From Acetobacter thailandicus (GTDB lineage Bacteria; Pseudomonadota; Alphaproteobacteria; Acetobacterales; Acetobacteraceae), in assembly GCF_011516655.1 (NCBI RefSeq), contig NZ_WOSV01000009.1, positions 1-64,000 on the forward strand: a stretch of 64,000 nt of DNA. Direction: 5' to 3'. A program made the translations under genes and the position numbers. Each line of letters opens with the position of its first letter. The first letter of the stretch is position 1. Positions 55,406 to 64,000 of the stretch are shown piece after piece. The notes beneath the pieces were generated by a model that was not told where the DNA came from, did no database searches, and saw nothing but the letters and a program-made list of their open reading frames with translations.

Positions 55406-56121
55406 ATAACCCCAAGCAGGTCACGCACGCCAACAATCGCCCTGTTAAGGTTTGTATATTTGGACTGACCATGCAACCTGGGACGATGCCCCACAGAGTG
55501 ACACAGCAGCGGCACACCATAGGAATTGAGCAGAGCCGGTAAAAACCTGTGAAGCCCCTCAAACTGTGGCAGACGCAAAAAAACATCGCGCTGAAACAGT
55601 TTCATAGGCGCACCGGTGTCAGGGCAGTCATCATTCAGCAGCCGGCGGCGCAGCCCGTTAGCAAAACGTGTTGCCAGCACACGCGACAGACCGTCACGAC
55701 GACGACGACGCACCCCCACAACTAAAGGGGGTGTGCCACTGGCTAACTGTGCCAGACGAAGCATTTCTATAAATTCGTGTGGATCATCCTGGCCATCACC
55801 GTCAAGCGTGGCAACCCACTCCCCCCGTGCAGCAGTAATGCCTGTACGCAGAGCAGCCGATTTCCCGCAACAACGTTCGTGACAGAGAATACGCAGCGTA
55901 GGCAATTGCTCATCACGCAGCTTTTGAAGAACAGCCACTGTGTCATCGCGGCTGCCATCATCAACAAAGATAATTTCTGTTTCAGGCAGGCTGCGACAGG
56001 CGTCAGCCAGCTCCTGACAAACAAAAGAGAGGTTATCGCTCTCGTTAAGAACAGCGATAACAAAGCTCAGAACCGGTACTGTATCAGACCGGGAAGAAGA
56101 GTGGATGCTCAAACCGGGCAA
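55357..56121 (-). CDS. GT2 polyprenyl-phosphate glycosyltransferase (DPM1/ArnC-like)
   Basis: 254 residues. The GT-A fold shows LSFVIAVLNESDNL, FVDDGSRDDT and the metal-binding TLDGDGQDDP, then DTGAPMKLFQRDVF and HRFLPALL as in dolichyl-phosphate mannose synthase relatives. No C-terminal membrane helices, unlike ArnC. It likely transfers a sugar from a nucleotide donor to undecaprenyl phosphate. It overlaps the GT39 gene downstream and starts 13 bp after atpF, so it probably shares the atp transcript. Confidence 0.87.
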   Translation of the reverse strand: MPGLSIHSSSRSDTVPVLSFVIAVLNESDNLSFVCQELADACRSLPETEIIFVDDGSRDDTVAVLQKLRDEQLPTLRILCHERCCGKSAALRTGITAARGEWVATLDGDGQDDPHEFIEMLRLAQLASGTPPLVVGVRRRRRDGLSRVLATRFANGLRRRLLNDDCPDTGAPMKLFQRDVFLRLPQFEGLHRFLPALLNSYGVPLLCHSVGHRPRLHGQSKYTNLNRAIVGVRDLLGVMWLRNRTRLPKSVREC

Positions 56122-56134
56122 CAGCGCAGTTTAC

Positions 56135-56638
56135 TTACGCTGCTGGTCGGGCCAGAGCTGCTGGCAGATCGGAAATAGCACGATCAACCAGTGCTGAAGC
56201 TCCATCTTCTTTAAGCGATTCAGCAATAACCTGACGGCTGGCTTTTATCGCAACATCAATAGCAGCCTGACGCACCTCACGGGTTGCTGCACGCTCAACA
56301 GCACTGATACGGTCACGAGCACTCTGCTCATGCTGTTTCACTGCGGCTTCAGCGTCTTTACGTGCCTGTTCTGCTACTTCAGCAGCATGACGCAGTGACT
56401 GCTCAACCATTGTTTTGGCTTCAGCAAGTGCCTGCTCACGGTCACGGGTCGCATCTTCAAGCATCTGTTCAGCCTCACGACGCAGACGGGCTGCTTCGTC
56501 AAGGTCCTGACGGATACGCTCTGCACGGCTATCGAGAATAGTCACGATAGGGGTCCAGAGTTTGCGACCAAAAAATACGAAAAATAAAACGAAGGATACG
56601 GCTACCCAAAAGCCTGCTTCGTGAAAAATGCCATTCAT
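56135..56638 (-). CDS. atpF: F0 ATP synthase subunit b
   Basis: 167 residues: N-terminal membrane helix (about 8-26, FWVAVSFVLFFVFFGRKLW) and a long charged helix that dimerises with b' to form the peripheral stalk. ILDSRAERIRQDLDEAARLR is typical. Last F0 gene of the operon, 25 bp after the b' gene. Confidence 0.93.
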   Translation of the reverse strand: MNGIFHEAGFWVAVSFVLFFVFFGRKLWTPIVTILDSRAERIRQDLDEAARLRREAEQMLEDATRDREQALAEAKTMVEQSLRHAAEVAEQARKDAEAAVKQHEQSARDRISAVERAATREVRQAAIDVAIKASRQVIAESLKEDGASALVDRAISDLPAALARPAA

Positions 56639-56663
56639 GACGGTTCTTCCTCCCGAAGAGTAA

Positions 56664-57263
56664 TCAGGCTACCCGTTCAGCCACTACGTTTTCAACTTTT
56701 GTGGCAACCAGAGCCGGCGCAGGCCGAACACCAGTGACACGACTGACCAGCTCCTGAGTTGTCTCAACAGCAATATCTGTCAGTGCGGCAAAAGCACGCT
56801 GCTTTTCAGCAGCAACCTTGCTCTCTGCTTCAGCAATCTCAGCAGCAAGACGCTCTTTAATTTCCTGAATTTTTGCTTCAGTGTTACGCTTTTCATCGTC
56901 AAGCGCTTTTTGCAGGTTAGCCTTCGCCTCAGCCATAGCCGTTTTACGGGCATGCTGAAGTTCGGCTACCGCATTATCGGCATCATGCTTTGCAGCACGT
57001 GCGACTTCAAGATCACCCGAAATACGGGCACTACGATCTTCAAGAACGCGACCAACACGTGGCAGCATTACCCGGCTGAGCACCAGATAAAACACCAGGA
57101 AGATAAATGCCCCCCAGATTACCTGACCGGTAACCAGAGGGTTTTTAAAGTCAAGCTGAGGCATTCCTGCGGCGTGAGCACAGGGTGCCGCCACGACGAG
57201 AAGGGACACGCCGGCAGCAAAAGAGAATATGCCGGCACGAACAGTCTTTATCATGACACCCAC
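56664..57263 (-). CDS. atpG: F0 ATP synthase subunit b'
   Basis: 199 residues. Second b-type stalk subunit as in alphaproteobacteria and phototrophs. An extra N-terminal hydrophobic stretch (about 10-32, ending AHA) looks like a signal peptide and precedes the true membrane helix (about 48-66, VIWGAFIFLVFYLVLSRVMLP). A long coiled coil follows. The GTG start at 57263 has GGAG eight bases upstream; an ATG three codons in is the alternative. Sits between atpE and atpF. The symbol atpG is used for b' in some genomes and for gamma in others. Confidence 0.9.
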   Translation of the reverse strand: MGVMIKTVRAGIFSFAAGVSLLVVAAPCAHAAGMPQLDFKNPLVTGQVIWGAFIFLVFYLVLSRVMLPRVGRVLEDRSARISGDLEVARAAKHDADNAVAELQHARKTAMAEAKANLQKALDDEKRNTEAKIQEIKERLAAEIAEAESKVAAEKQRAFAALTDIAVETTQELVSRVTGVRPAPALVATKVENVVAERVA

Positions 57264-57291
57264 AGGAATCTCTCCTTTTTCCGTCTTCTGA

Positions 57292-57516
57292 TCAGACGAA
57301 AAGAATCAGGAACGCAATAAGCAGAGCAAAAAGCGCAATCGCTTCTGTCAGTGCAAAGCCGAGCATACCCAGGCCGAACACGTGCGGACGAGAAGCCGGG
57401 TTGCGAGCAATGCTGCTTACCAGAGTTGAAAAGATGTTGCCGAGGCCGATACCAACGCCGGCAAGGGCGATTACGGCGATACCTGCACCGATTTCCCGGG
57501 CTGCAGCGATGTCCAT
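57292..57516 (-). CDS. atpE: F0 ATP synthase subunit c
   Basis: 74 residues, two membrane helices. The proton-carrying carboxylate is E58 in [15 protein letters not shown]; the polar loop is [10 protein letters not shown]. No sodium-binding signature is apparent, so proton coupling is expected. The ATG at 57516 has AGGAAG about nine bases upstream; the longer version to 57549 has no support. Forms the rotor ring in the inner membrane. Confidence 0.95.
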   Translation of the reverse strand: MDIAAAREIGAGIAVIALAGVGIGLGNIFSTLVSSIARNPASRPHVFGLGMLGFALTEAIALFALLIAFLILFV

Positions 57517-57568
57517 ATCAGTCACTTCCTTGTTAAAAGTACAGTTCAAACGAAACGGGCAAAGCAGC

Positions 57569-58318
57569 TCAGTGAGCCACGGCCTCCCGCAGGTAGATGC
57601 AGGTCAGAATGGCAAACACATAGGCCTGCAACACACCAACCAGCAACTCAAGAGCCACAAGCGCTACGTTAATAGCGATTGGCCCAATCGCAAACACGTC
57701 ACCTACCACACCAAAACCGGCGAGCATAATGACAAAGCTTGCGAAAATCTCAAACATGACGTGTCCGGCAACCATGTTAGCGAACAGTCGGATAGAAAGA
57801 CTTACAGGGCGTGACAGAAAAGAAAGGATCTCGATAGGGATCAGCAGGGGCGCAAGTGCCAGGCTGGCACCAGCAGGCATGAAATGCGCAAAAAAGCGAA
57901 TTCCCTGAACTTTCAGTGAGACCACGACTGTAAGGACAAATACCATCATAGCCAAGGCAAATGTTACCGCAATATGGCTTGTGAAGGTATAAGAGAAAGG
58001 CAGCAGACCGAGATAGTTACCGGCCAGAATAAAGAAGAAAAGCGTAAAAATAAACGGGAAAAAGGAAGCACCTTCAGGCCCGATTGTATCAATCGCCATA
58101 TTACGAATAAATTCGTAACACACTTCTGCTGCGGCCTGAAAACGACCAGGCACAACGGCTGCGGGACGCATACCGAAATAAAGAAAAGCCAGAACCAGCA
58201 CTACGGCCAGCATCATGTAGACAGGCGACTGACTGAAGTGCAGTGCGTCACCAAGGCCACCAAAAACCGAATGAAGTTCAAACTGACCAAGGACGTCGAT
58301 ACTGGAACCGCCTGCCAA
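57569..58318 (-). CDS. atpB: F0 ATP synthase subunit a
   Basis: 249 residues, five to six membrane helices. The essential arginine that faces the c ring is in [35 protein letters not shown] is another family mark. The start is TTG at 58318 with AGGAG eight bases upstream. Second gene of the operon after atpI. Confidence 0.95.
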   Translation of the reverse strand: MAGGSSIDVLGQFELHSVFGGLGDALHFSQSPVYMMLAVVLVLAFLYFGMRPAAVVPGRFQAAAEVCYEFIRNMAIDTIGPEGASFFPFIFTLFFFILAGNYLGLLPFSYTFTSHIAVTFALAMMVFVLTVVVSLKVQGIRFFAHFMPAGASLALAPLLIPIEILSFLSRPVSLSIRLFANMVAGHVMFEIFASFVIMLAGFGVVGDVFAIGPIAINVALVALELLVGVLQAYVFAILTCIYLREAVAH

Positions 58319-58377
58319 AACCGCTCTCCTACCTCTAACTAAACCAGAAACTCTTTTCTGGCATCGAGTCGTTTAAC

Positions 58378-58680
58378 TCAGACCGGGGGTGGCTTGACCA
58401 GCCGCCAGACATTGAGCACACCAGCTCCGCCTCCGAGCAGCGCAAAGATAATGAGAAAAATCGCACGGGTATGAAGCCACTTATCAAGCCCCCACCCGAT
58501 ACAGACACCAACAATCAGAGCTGAAATCATCTCTGTTCCGGCACGAAGCGCCAGAGTTGCAAGAGACTGCCCGTCTTTATCGTCTGCACTTTCCTTCGTA
58601 TCATCCTCTGTTTTCAGCCCGGAGCGACGCTCAGCTGCCTTCAGACGAGATAAAAAAGAATCGTTTTTATCCTCACTCAT
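58378..58680 (-). CDS. atpI: AtpI/Atp1-like ATP synthase accessory protein
   Basis: 100 residues: an N-terminal charged stretch, then two membrane helices (about 46-68 and 74-94; GTEMISALIVGVCIGWGLDKWL and FLIIFALLGGGAGVLNVWR), the AtpZ/AtpI-like pattern. Assists c-ring assembly or ion supply in related bacteria. The ATG at 58680 has GGAGG eight bases upstream; an upstream GTG lies inside that Shine-Dalgarno. First gene of the F0 operon. Confidence 0.88.
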   Translation of the reverse strand: MSEDKNDSFLSRLKAAERRSGLKTEDDTKESADDKDGQSLATLALRAGTEMISALIVGVCIGWGLDKWLHTRAIFLIIFALLGGGAGVLNVWRLVKPPPV

Positions 58681-58710
58681 ACTTCGCACCTCCGGAACAG
58701 GTGCAGGCGC

Positions 58711-58739
58711 TTGCTAACGAGGTTACTATGCCCTGTCAA
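58711..58739 (-). promoter_or_regulatory. candidate promoter of the F0 operon
   Basis: On the minus strand a perfect TTGACA (58739-58734), 17-base spacer and TAGCAA (58716-58711). Transcription would begin near 58704, giving a leader of about 24 bases that contains the GGAGG of atpI. Confidence 0.55.
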
Positions 58740-58798
58740 GGAAGCTCTGACACCCAAAGCAGGAAAACTGGTTTTTTTTATAAAAAGCGTCTTTCCGG

Positions 58799-59737
58799 TC
58801 ACTCTTTATTCTCAGCACCAACCTGCCCCACAAGCCCGTTTGCATAATCACGGGCTTCAAAGGGACGCAGATCTTCAGCCTGCTCACCCACCCCTACGGC
58901 ATGCACAGGCAAACCGAACGTATCTGCAAGGGCAACAACAATGCCGCCACGTGCTGAACCATCAAGTTTTGTTACGACCAGACCTGTCACGTTGACCAGC
59001 TCACGGAAGACCCTGACCTGCTCAATCGCATTCTGACCGGTTGTCGCATCAAGAACCAGTAATACTGTATGGGGCGCACTTTCATCGAATTTGCGCATAA
59101 CGCGGATAATTTTGGCTAGTTCTTCCATCAGAGCGCTTTTGTTGTGAAGACGCCCGGCCGTATCAACAAACAGCAGGTCAGCCTGCTCAGCCTTACCGCG
59201 CTTGAGTGCCTCAAACGCAAGGCCTGCCGCATCACAGTTAGGCGGGCCGGCAATGACCGGACAATTGGTACGCTGCCCCCATACCTGCAACTGCTCGACA
59301 GCAGCAGCACGGAATGTGTCGCCGGCAACCATCATAATTTTTTTGCCCTGATCGCTGTAAAAACGGGCCATTTTGCCGATTGTTGTCGTTTTACCGGTGC
59401 CATTCACCCCGACAACCAGCACAACATGCGGCTTGTTAGACGGATCAGGCTCAAACGGCTTAGCAACCGGCTCAAGAATAGTCGCAATTTCTTCTGCTAA
59501 AGCAGTGCGAATCTCTTCATCTGTCACCTCAGAGCCAAAGCGCGAGTGGCGGAATGATTCAATCACACGCTCAGCGACAGCCGGCCCCAGATCGGCCGTA
59601 ATCAGGATATCTTCCAGCTCTTCAAGAGCGGCGTCATCAAGCTTGCGCTTTGTAAAAACAGATGTCAGCCCGTCGCCCAGCTTTTGTGTAGAGCGCGAAA
59701 GCCCCTGTTTAAGGCGTGAAAAAAAACCTAGCGCCAT
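58799..59737 (-). CDS. ftsY: signal recognition particle receptor FtsY
   Basis: 312 residues, NG domains only; the long acidic N-terminal A domain of E. coli FtsY is absent, as in many alphaproteobacteria. Four-helix N domain (about 1-100), then the GTPase domain with GVNGTGKTTT, DTFRAAAVEQL, DTAGR and TKLDGSARGG. It docks SRP-ribosome complexes at the inner membrane. The ATG at 59737 has AGAGGA seven bases upstream. It follows the mtaB stop by one base. Confidence 0.96.
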   Translation of the reverse strand: MALGFFSRLKQGLSRSTQKLGDGLTSVFTKRKLDDAALEELEDILITADLGPAVAERVIESFRHSRFGSEVTDEEIRTALAEEIATILEPVAKPFEPDPSNKPHVVLVVGVNGTGKTTTIGKMARFYSDQGKKIMMVAGDTFRAAAVEQLQVWGQRTNCPVIAGPPNCDAAGLAFEALKRGKAEQADLLFVDTAGRLHNKSALMEELAKIIRVMRKFDESAPHTVLLVLDATTGQNAIEQVRVFRELVNVTGLVVTKLDGSARGGIVVALADTFGLPVHAVGVGEQAEDLRPFEARDYANGLVGQVGAENKE

Positions 59738-59738
59738 C

Positions 59739-60989
59739 TCAAATCCTCTCTGCCAGCAAACCTGTCGCGCTGGCTTCAATTACTCTCATATCTATAATCT
59801 CGCCCGCCTGGGCATCAGCTTCTTCAGCCTTCAGACGTACAGGAGCAAACTGCTCACTATGACCCGACTGAGGGGTTTCCATTAACACCCTCACATTCTG
59901 CCCAACAAAGCCCTCAAAATAGACTTTTGCCGCCTCAGCCCCCACGTCGCGCAAACATGCGGCCCGTGCCTTACGCTCAGGCACATTTACAGCCCTCATT
60001 CTGGCCGCAGGCGTTCCAGGACGTTCGCTGTACGGGAAAACATGCAGATAAGGGATGCTCTGCTCAGCCAGAAAAGCCCGCGTTTCTTCAAACAGGGCAT
60101 CATCTTCGGTCGGGAAACCCGCAATAACATCTGCGCCAATACCAATCCCGGGACGCAGGCTACGCGCGCGCGCGATCACACGGGCTGCATCTTCAGCCAG
60201 GTGACGGCGTTTCATCCGCTTCAGGATCAGGTCAGAACCAGCCTGGAGTGACAAATGAAGATAAGGCATAAAGCGCGGCTCTTCAGCCAGAAGACGCCAG
60301 ATATCCTCATCAATTTCGACCGGGTCAACAGATGACAGGCGCAAACGCTCAAGCTGCGGGACCAGGGCCAGCACACGCCGACACAACTGCCCCAGCAGCG
60401 GCTTACCTGGCAGGTCACCACCCCATGAGGTCATATCAACACCAGTTAGCACGATCTCACGGTATCCCGCATCAACAAGCGCTCTAACCTGTTCAACTAC
60501 TACCCCGACCGGTGCTGAGCGTGATGGCCCGCGCCCGAACGGAATAATGCAGAACGTGCAGCGATGGTCACACCCCTGCTGCACCTGAACAAAAGCCCTG
60601 GTGCGACCGGCAAATTCTGTAACAAGATGAGCGGCTGTCTCTTTCGCTGCCATAATGTCAGAAACTGCGCGGGCCTCCTGCATGGCAGAGGCGGACCAGC
60701 TCTCAGCTTTTAGTTTCTCTTCGTTGCCCAGCACCCTGACCACACCTGGCAAAGCAGCCCAGCGATCAGGGTCAATCTGTGCGGCACATCCCGTCACGAC
60801 AATGCGCGCGCCGGGCTTATCACGATGCGCACGCCGGATAGCCTGCCGCGCCTGCCGTTCGGCCTCACCGGTCACTGCACAGGTATTAACAATAATAACG
60901 TCCTCAAGCGGGGCAGCATGCTCACGCATCACCTCGCTCTCCCACGTATTGAGACGACATCCAAAAGTCAGGATTTCAGGTTTTGTCAT
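59739..60989 (-). CDS. mtaB: tRNA t6A37 methylthiotransferase MtaB
   Basis: 416 residues. Radical SAM methylthiotransferase that converts t6A37 to ms2t6A in tRNAs reading ANN codons. The N-terminal cluster ligands are C11, C37 and C68; the radical SAM CxxxCxxC is C140-C144-C147 (GCDHRCTFC). [17 protein letters not shown] and a C-terminal TRAM-like part fit MtaB more than MiaB or RimO. Its ATG overlaps the dapF stop (ATGA). Confidence 0.93.
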   Translation of the reverse strand: MTKPEILTFGCRLNTWESEVMREHAAPLEDVIIVNTCAVTGEAERQARQAIRRAHRDKPGARIVVTGCAAQIDPDRWAALPGVVRVLGNEEKLKAESWSASAMQEARAVSDIMAAKETAAHLVTEFAGRTRAFVQVQQGCDHRCTFCIIPFGRGPSRSAPVGVVVEQVRALVDAGYREIVLTGVDMTSWGGDLPGKPLLGQLCRRVLALVPQLERLRLSSVDPVEIDEDIWRLLAEEPRFMPYLHLSLQAGSDLILKRMKRRHLAEDAARVIARARSLRPGIGIGADVIAGFPTEDDALFEETRAFLAEQSIPYLHVFPYSERPGTPAARMRAVNVPERKARAACLRDVGAEAAKVYFEGFVGQNVRVLMETPQSGHSEQFAPVRLKAEEADAQAGEIIDMRVIEASATGLLAERI

Positions 60990-61804
60990 GACGGATACGC
61001 AGCGAGATCCACTGTTCCTTCAAAAGCCACAGTCGCCGGGCCTGTCATAAGCACATGGTTATTGCTGCCCCACTCAATACGCAGCACACCGCCATCAAGC
61101 TCAACCTGACAGGTACGCTCTGCAAGACCACGCCTGACAGCATTCACAACCGCCGCACAGGCGCCAGAGCCGCAGGCTTCGGTAACCCCCGTACCACGCT
61201 CATGCACTTTAAGGCGCATTTTTGTCCGGCTTTCCATTCTGGCAAAGCCAATATTAGCCCGTTCAGGAAAGAGCGGGTCGTGCTCGAGGCTGTGCCCCTG
61301 GTCAAGCAACGAGAAATCTTCCACAAAAAAAGTGGCATGCGGGTTGCCCATTGATACAGCCGCCGGGTCACCTGGTAACGGCAGGTGCAATGTATCATGC
61401 TCTGCAGCCAGGGGAACATCCTGCCACTGCTCACGCGGCTGCCCCATATCAACAGTAACTTCCCCATACTCACCAACATAAGCAGAGAGCAGGCCAGCCT
61501 TAGTCTGCAACGTTGAATGACGCTTGCCATTCTCATGCCAGAGCAGACTGGCTACACATCGTGAAGCATTGCCGCAGGCTCCGGCCTCTGATCCGTCAGG
61601 GTTAAAGAAGCGCACCAGCACATCTGCCTCTCTGGTGAGCGACAAAGTCACCAGCTGGTCGCAGCCTATACCGCGCCTGCGATGAGCCAGAGCGGCGATA
61701 CGAACCGGTGTCAGAGCCAGAGAATTTGCGCGTTCATCAAAAATGACAAAATCATTTCCCAGGCCATGCATCTTACGAAAGGAAGTCAACAGTGGGCGTC
61801 TCAT
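60986..61804 (-). CDS. dapF: diaminopimelate epimerase
   Basis: 272 residues. Interconverts LL- and meso-diaminopimelate for lysine and peptidoglycan. The two catalytic cysteines are C77 (GACGNASRC) and C211 ([10 protein letters not shown]). The N-terminal [13 protein letters not shown] is diagnostic. First gene of the dapF-mtaB-ftsY operon, coupled to mtaB by a four-base overlap. Confidence 0.96.
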   Translation of the reverse strand: MRRPLLTSFRKMHGLGNDFVIFDERANSLALTPVRIAALAHRRRGIGCDQLVTLSLTREADVLVRFFNPDGSEAGACGNASRCVASLLWHENGKRHSTLQTKAGLLSAYVGEYGEVTVDMGQPREQWQDVPLAAEHDTLHLPLPGDPAAVSMGNPHATFFVEDFSLLDQGHSLEHDPLFPERANIGFARMESRTKMRLKVHERGTGVTEACGSGACAAVVNAVRRGLAERTCQVELDGGVLRIEWGSNNHVLMTGPATVAFEGTVDLAAYPS

Positions 61805-61875
61805 AAGCCAGATTGCCTGTCAGAATTTTTCAAAAAATGGGTAAACTCAGCCTGCTTGTGCCAGAAATCTCTGAT

Positions 61876-62280
61876 CTACACAAAACGCCCCGGCGCACCA
61901 CGCTGAAGAACCTCTATACTATATCCGTCAGGATCTTTGAGAAAAAAGAAAGTACCAACGACCCGGCCCTTATTTTCCAGAGTTTTAACCGGAGTGACCG
62001 CAAAACCAGCCAGCGTCAGACGGGCATGTTCTGCCTCTGTATCTTCGACTGAGACGGCCAGATGACCATACCCTTTGCCCAAATCATAAGGTTCGGTCCG
62101 CCCATGATTCACTGTCAGCTCGAGCTCAAATGTCTGCTCGCCATTTGATAAATAAATCAGTGTGAAATCATCAAAAACAATTTTATCTGCAATTTTAAGA
62201 CCCAGAGCCTCCTCATAAAAAGCAACAGAACGGGCCTCATCAAGCACTCGAATCATAGAATGAATCATCTGCGCCATCAT
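61876..62280 (-). CDS. VOC family protein, lactoylglutathione lyase-like
   Basis: 134 residues with two betaalphabetabetabeta units: MIHSMIRVLDEARSVAFYEEALGLK and GYGHLAVSVEDTEAEHARL. Metal-ligand positions of glyoxalase I appear kept: His near the N-terminus, Glu in TFELEL, His in GYGHLAV and Glu in YSIEVLQ. Probably converts the glutathione-methylglyoxal adduct to lactoylglutathione. The glyoxalase II-like gene at 1778 is not linked. Two adjacent ATGs are possible; the second has the better distance from AGGAG. Confidence 0.86.
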   Translation of the reverse strand: MMAQMIHSMIRVLDEARSVAFYEEALGLKIADKIVFDDFTLIYLSNGEQTFELELTVNHGRTEPYDLGKGYGHLAVSVEDTEAEHARLTLAGFAVTPVKTLENKGRVVGTFFFLKDPDGYSIEVLQRGAPGRFV

Positions 62281-62435
62281 CTTACTCCTTCATAACATGG
62301 CAGGTATGTCCGTGCCTGTAATTACACACACGGAACATAAAATTATATTTGAGACAATCTGTTCTTTACTCAAGAGCGCCTGAGATGCTTTACAGTTCTT
62401 AAATTTTTATTAATAAAGTTTATTCGTGTCAAACA

Positions 62436-64000
62436 ATGATATTTTCTCGTTTTCTGCACCACACCAGCCCTTTCCTGCTCACCAGCACATTGCTGGCAAC
62501 AGTTAGCATATCCTCTCTCATCACCAGCACCTCAGCACTTGCTGCAGCAGGGAACAGCGCTTCTCTCGATGCGCTTGAAAAGCAGATGGCACGCATCCAG
62601 GCCCAGCAGATGGAGCTGCAGAAAACGCTTATCAGCATGCAAAAACAAATTGCAGCTCAGCGCGCGGCCTTATCTCCCAAAGGTCATAAAACCGCTACAA
62701 ATCATACTATAACCGCCCGTTCAACCACACCTGCTACCAATAGATATGAATGGGCGGACAGTAATGAAGGGCCCTCCGGTAAGCCGCGCACGGCAACGGC
62801 TATGAACACCAGGCCACCACGTCACCTGCGTAATGGCGACACCTCAGAAGCGCAGCCCGTCTTTGACGATACGAATGCCAGGCCTGAAGTTGATGCCGTG
62901 ATTGGTCACCGCGATGAAGATGTCATTGCCCATCTGGCAGACAACGCCGTTGGCCCCCACCCGCGTGAAACTGTTGGTGCTCAGGCTACTGGTGCCCTTG
63001 GTGACCATGGCGTGTTTCACATGGGGCCGGTTGCGATCATCCTCGGTGGCTTTCTTGATGCCTCAGCCGTATATGAAAACCGTCACATTCCAAGTGGTAC
63101 GTTTAACTACTGGCAGGATATGCCTTACCCCAACGAGCCACGCTATCACACGAACAATTTTGATGGCAGCGCGCGATACAGCCGTATCTCTCTGATGGCG
63201 CGAGGCAATGTAAACTCCCACTCTACCATTTCGGGTTTTTATGAAATGGATTTTGGTGCCGGCGCGTCTACAACAGATGCCTATGAAAGTAACAGCTACG
63301 CTTTTCGTATGCGCCAGCTTTACCTGGCGTATGATAACAGCAAAACAAACTTCCATTTTCTGGCAGGCCAGGCGTGGAGCCTCCTGACACCCGGACGCGT
63401 TGGTATTACCCCCCGCCAGGAAAGTCTGCCTGAGACCATCGAATCCTCAATGCTGGCTGGCCAGACATGGACCAGACAGCTTCAGCTACGCTTCGTAAAA
63501 GATTTTTTTCAACATCGTCTCTGGCTGGGCCTCTCTCTTGAAAATCCGGCAACATTATATGACACAACCGGCTTTCAGAATAACAACGGCACGGTTACCC
63601 TCCCCAACGGCAGTGTGGCGACCATCAGCAGCAACGGCACAGGTCTGACAAACGATGCCCCGTTCTCTAACGAAATTGCTCCTGATGTCATCGCCAAGAT
63701 AGCGTGGGATCCGTCATGGGGACATTATGAGGCAGAAGGCATCGTAAAATTTCCGCATAACCGGGTCTCATCCCTCGGGCAGGGGCACAATAATACGGTT
63801 GTTGCGGGCGGCGGCGGCGGTTCAATGATTCTGCCTCTCATCCCTCATACACTTGAGATGCGCATGGCAGGACTGGCAGGTGTGGGAATCGGTCGTTATG
63901 GCTCAGTTCTGCTTCCAGACGCGACACTCAGGGCAAATGGCAGCCCCGCCCCTCTTTTTTCTGCTCAGACAACCGCAGGTCTTATCGCACATCCTAATCC
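62436..64000 (+). CDS. outer membrane porin-like protein (partial, runs off the window)
   Basis: Frame open from ATG 62436 to the window end (521 codons, no stop). Signal peptide about 1-37 (SALA-AAG). A short coiled coil follows (LDALEKQMARIQAQQMELQ, about 43-75), as at the N-terminus of trimeric DcaP/porin-type proteins. Then a low-complexity linker (about 76-190), then a beta-barrel-like part: GFLDASAVYENR, ARYSRISLMARGN, AFRMRQLYLAYDN, FHFLAGQAWSLLTPG, DVIAKIAWDP, alternating aromatic strands. Likely a carbohydrate- or diffusion-porin of acetic acid bacteria; the exact family is not certain. No strong Shine-Dalgarno. Divergent from the VOC gene. Confidence 0.75.
   Translation, partial: MIFSRFLHHTSPFLLTSTLLATVSISSLITSTSALAAAGNSASLDALEKQMARIQAQQMELQKTLISMQKQIAAQRAALSPKGHKTATNHTITARSTTPATNRYEWADSNEGPSGKPRTATAMNTRPPRHLRNGDTSEAQPVFDDTNARPEVDAVIGHRDEDVIAHLADNAVGPHPRETVGAQATGALGDHGVFHMGPVAIILGGFLDASAVYENRHIPSGTFNYWQDMPYPNEPRYHTNNFDGSARYSRISLMARGNVNSHSTISGFYEMDFGAGASTTDAYESNSYAFRMRQLYLAYDNSKTNFHFLAGQAWSLLTPGRVGITPRQESLPETIESSMLAGQTWTRQLQLRFVKDFFQHRLWLGLSLENPATLYDTTGFQNNNGTVTLPNGSVATISSNGTGLTNDAPFSNEIAPDVIAKIAWDPSWGHYEAEGIVKFPHNRVSSLGQGHNNTVVAGGGGGSMILPLIPHTLEMRMAGLAGVGIGRYGSVLLPDATLRANGSPAPLFSAQTTAGLIAHPN

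Noticed and set aside
1-64000. CRISPR arrays, insertion sequences, prophage or integrase genes
   Set aside because: I found no spaced direct-repeat arrays, transposase motifs or phage structural genes; gene content is mostly core.

Overview
The window reads as a chromosomal segment of an alphaproteobacterium, most likely an acetic acid bacterium (Acetobacteraceae). Evidence: an F0 ATP synthase operon of the form atpI-atpB-atpE-atpF'-atpF with duplicated b-type subunits and no F1 genes beside it, B. subtilis-type PurF behind CvpA, a single-chain GcvP, a truB-rpsO-pnp block, and moderate GC content. Family is inferred from gene content and protein style only; genus cannot be given. I see no insertion sequence, phage, integrase or CRISPR array.

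Layout, left to right. 1-2.5 kb: minus-strand nucleotide-sugar epimerase, DUF192 protein and metallo-beta-lactamase hydrolase. 2.6-4.9 kb: plus-strand xdhC-like and mocA-like molybdenum-hydroxylase maturation pair, then a RidA protein. 5.1-7.1 kb: secreted CHAP-domain protein and an exported alpha/beta hydrolase, each preceded by a strong dyad. 7.1-12.0 kb: glycine cleavage operon gcvT-gcvH-gcvP under a tandem glycine riboswitch. 12.1-13.5 kb: speD-speE for spermidine. 13.7-16.0 kb: large unknown exported helical-repeat protein. 16.0-16.5 kb: AT-rich gap with three DnaA-box matches, next to tRNA-Lys. 16.7-20.6 kb: gyrA-coaD and a cyclophilin. 20.9-26.2 kb: a small Pmp3-like membrane protein, a nitronate monooxygenase relative, and truB-rpsO-pnp.

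26.4-30.0 kb holds an Mla-type lipid transporter (permease, ATPase, MCE protein, lipoprotein). 30.0-41.5 kb is the most distinctive region: six minus-strand genes ending at a strong terminator. In transcription order they are a type I secretion ATPase/permease with an inactive C39-like domain, its HlyD adaptor, a Sel1-repeat protein, a 1022-residue protein carrying TPRs and two glycosyltransferase domains, a protein with a ChW-like motif and a histone-H1-like basic tail, and a family-4 glycosyltransferase with a similar basic tail. I infer a secretion/glycosylation locus whose secreted substrate is not in the window.

41.6-49.5 kb: metH behind a structured leader, a Na/Pi-cotransporter relative behind a perfect 17-bp hairpin, cvpA and purF. 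49.5-53.4 kb: pqiABC, a second MCE lipid-transport system. 53.5-58.7 kb: tRNA-Thr, then the F0 operon running into a GT2 and a GT39 (ArnT-like) lipid-linked sugar pair. 58.8-62.3 kb: dapF-mtaB-ftsY and a glyoxalase-type gene. A plus-strand porin-like gene starts at 62436 and runs off the window end.

Recurring themes are envelope biology (two MCE systems, type I secretion, four glycosyltransferase genes, peptidoglycan hydrolase, porin) and RNA-level control: a riboswitch, a structured metH leader, and intrinsic terminators placed inside the speD-speE and gcvH-gcvP gene pairs.
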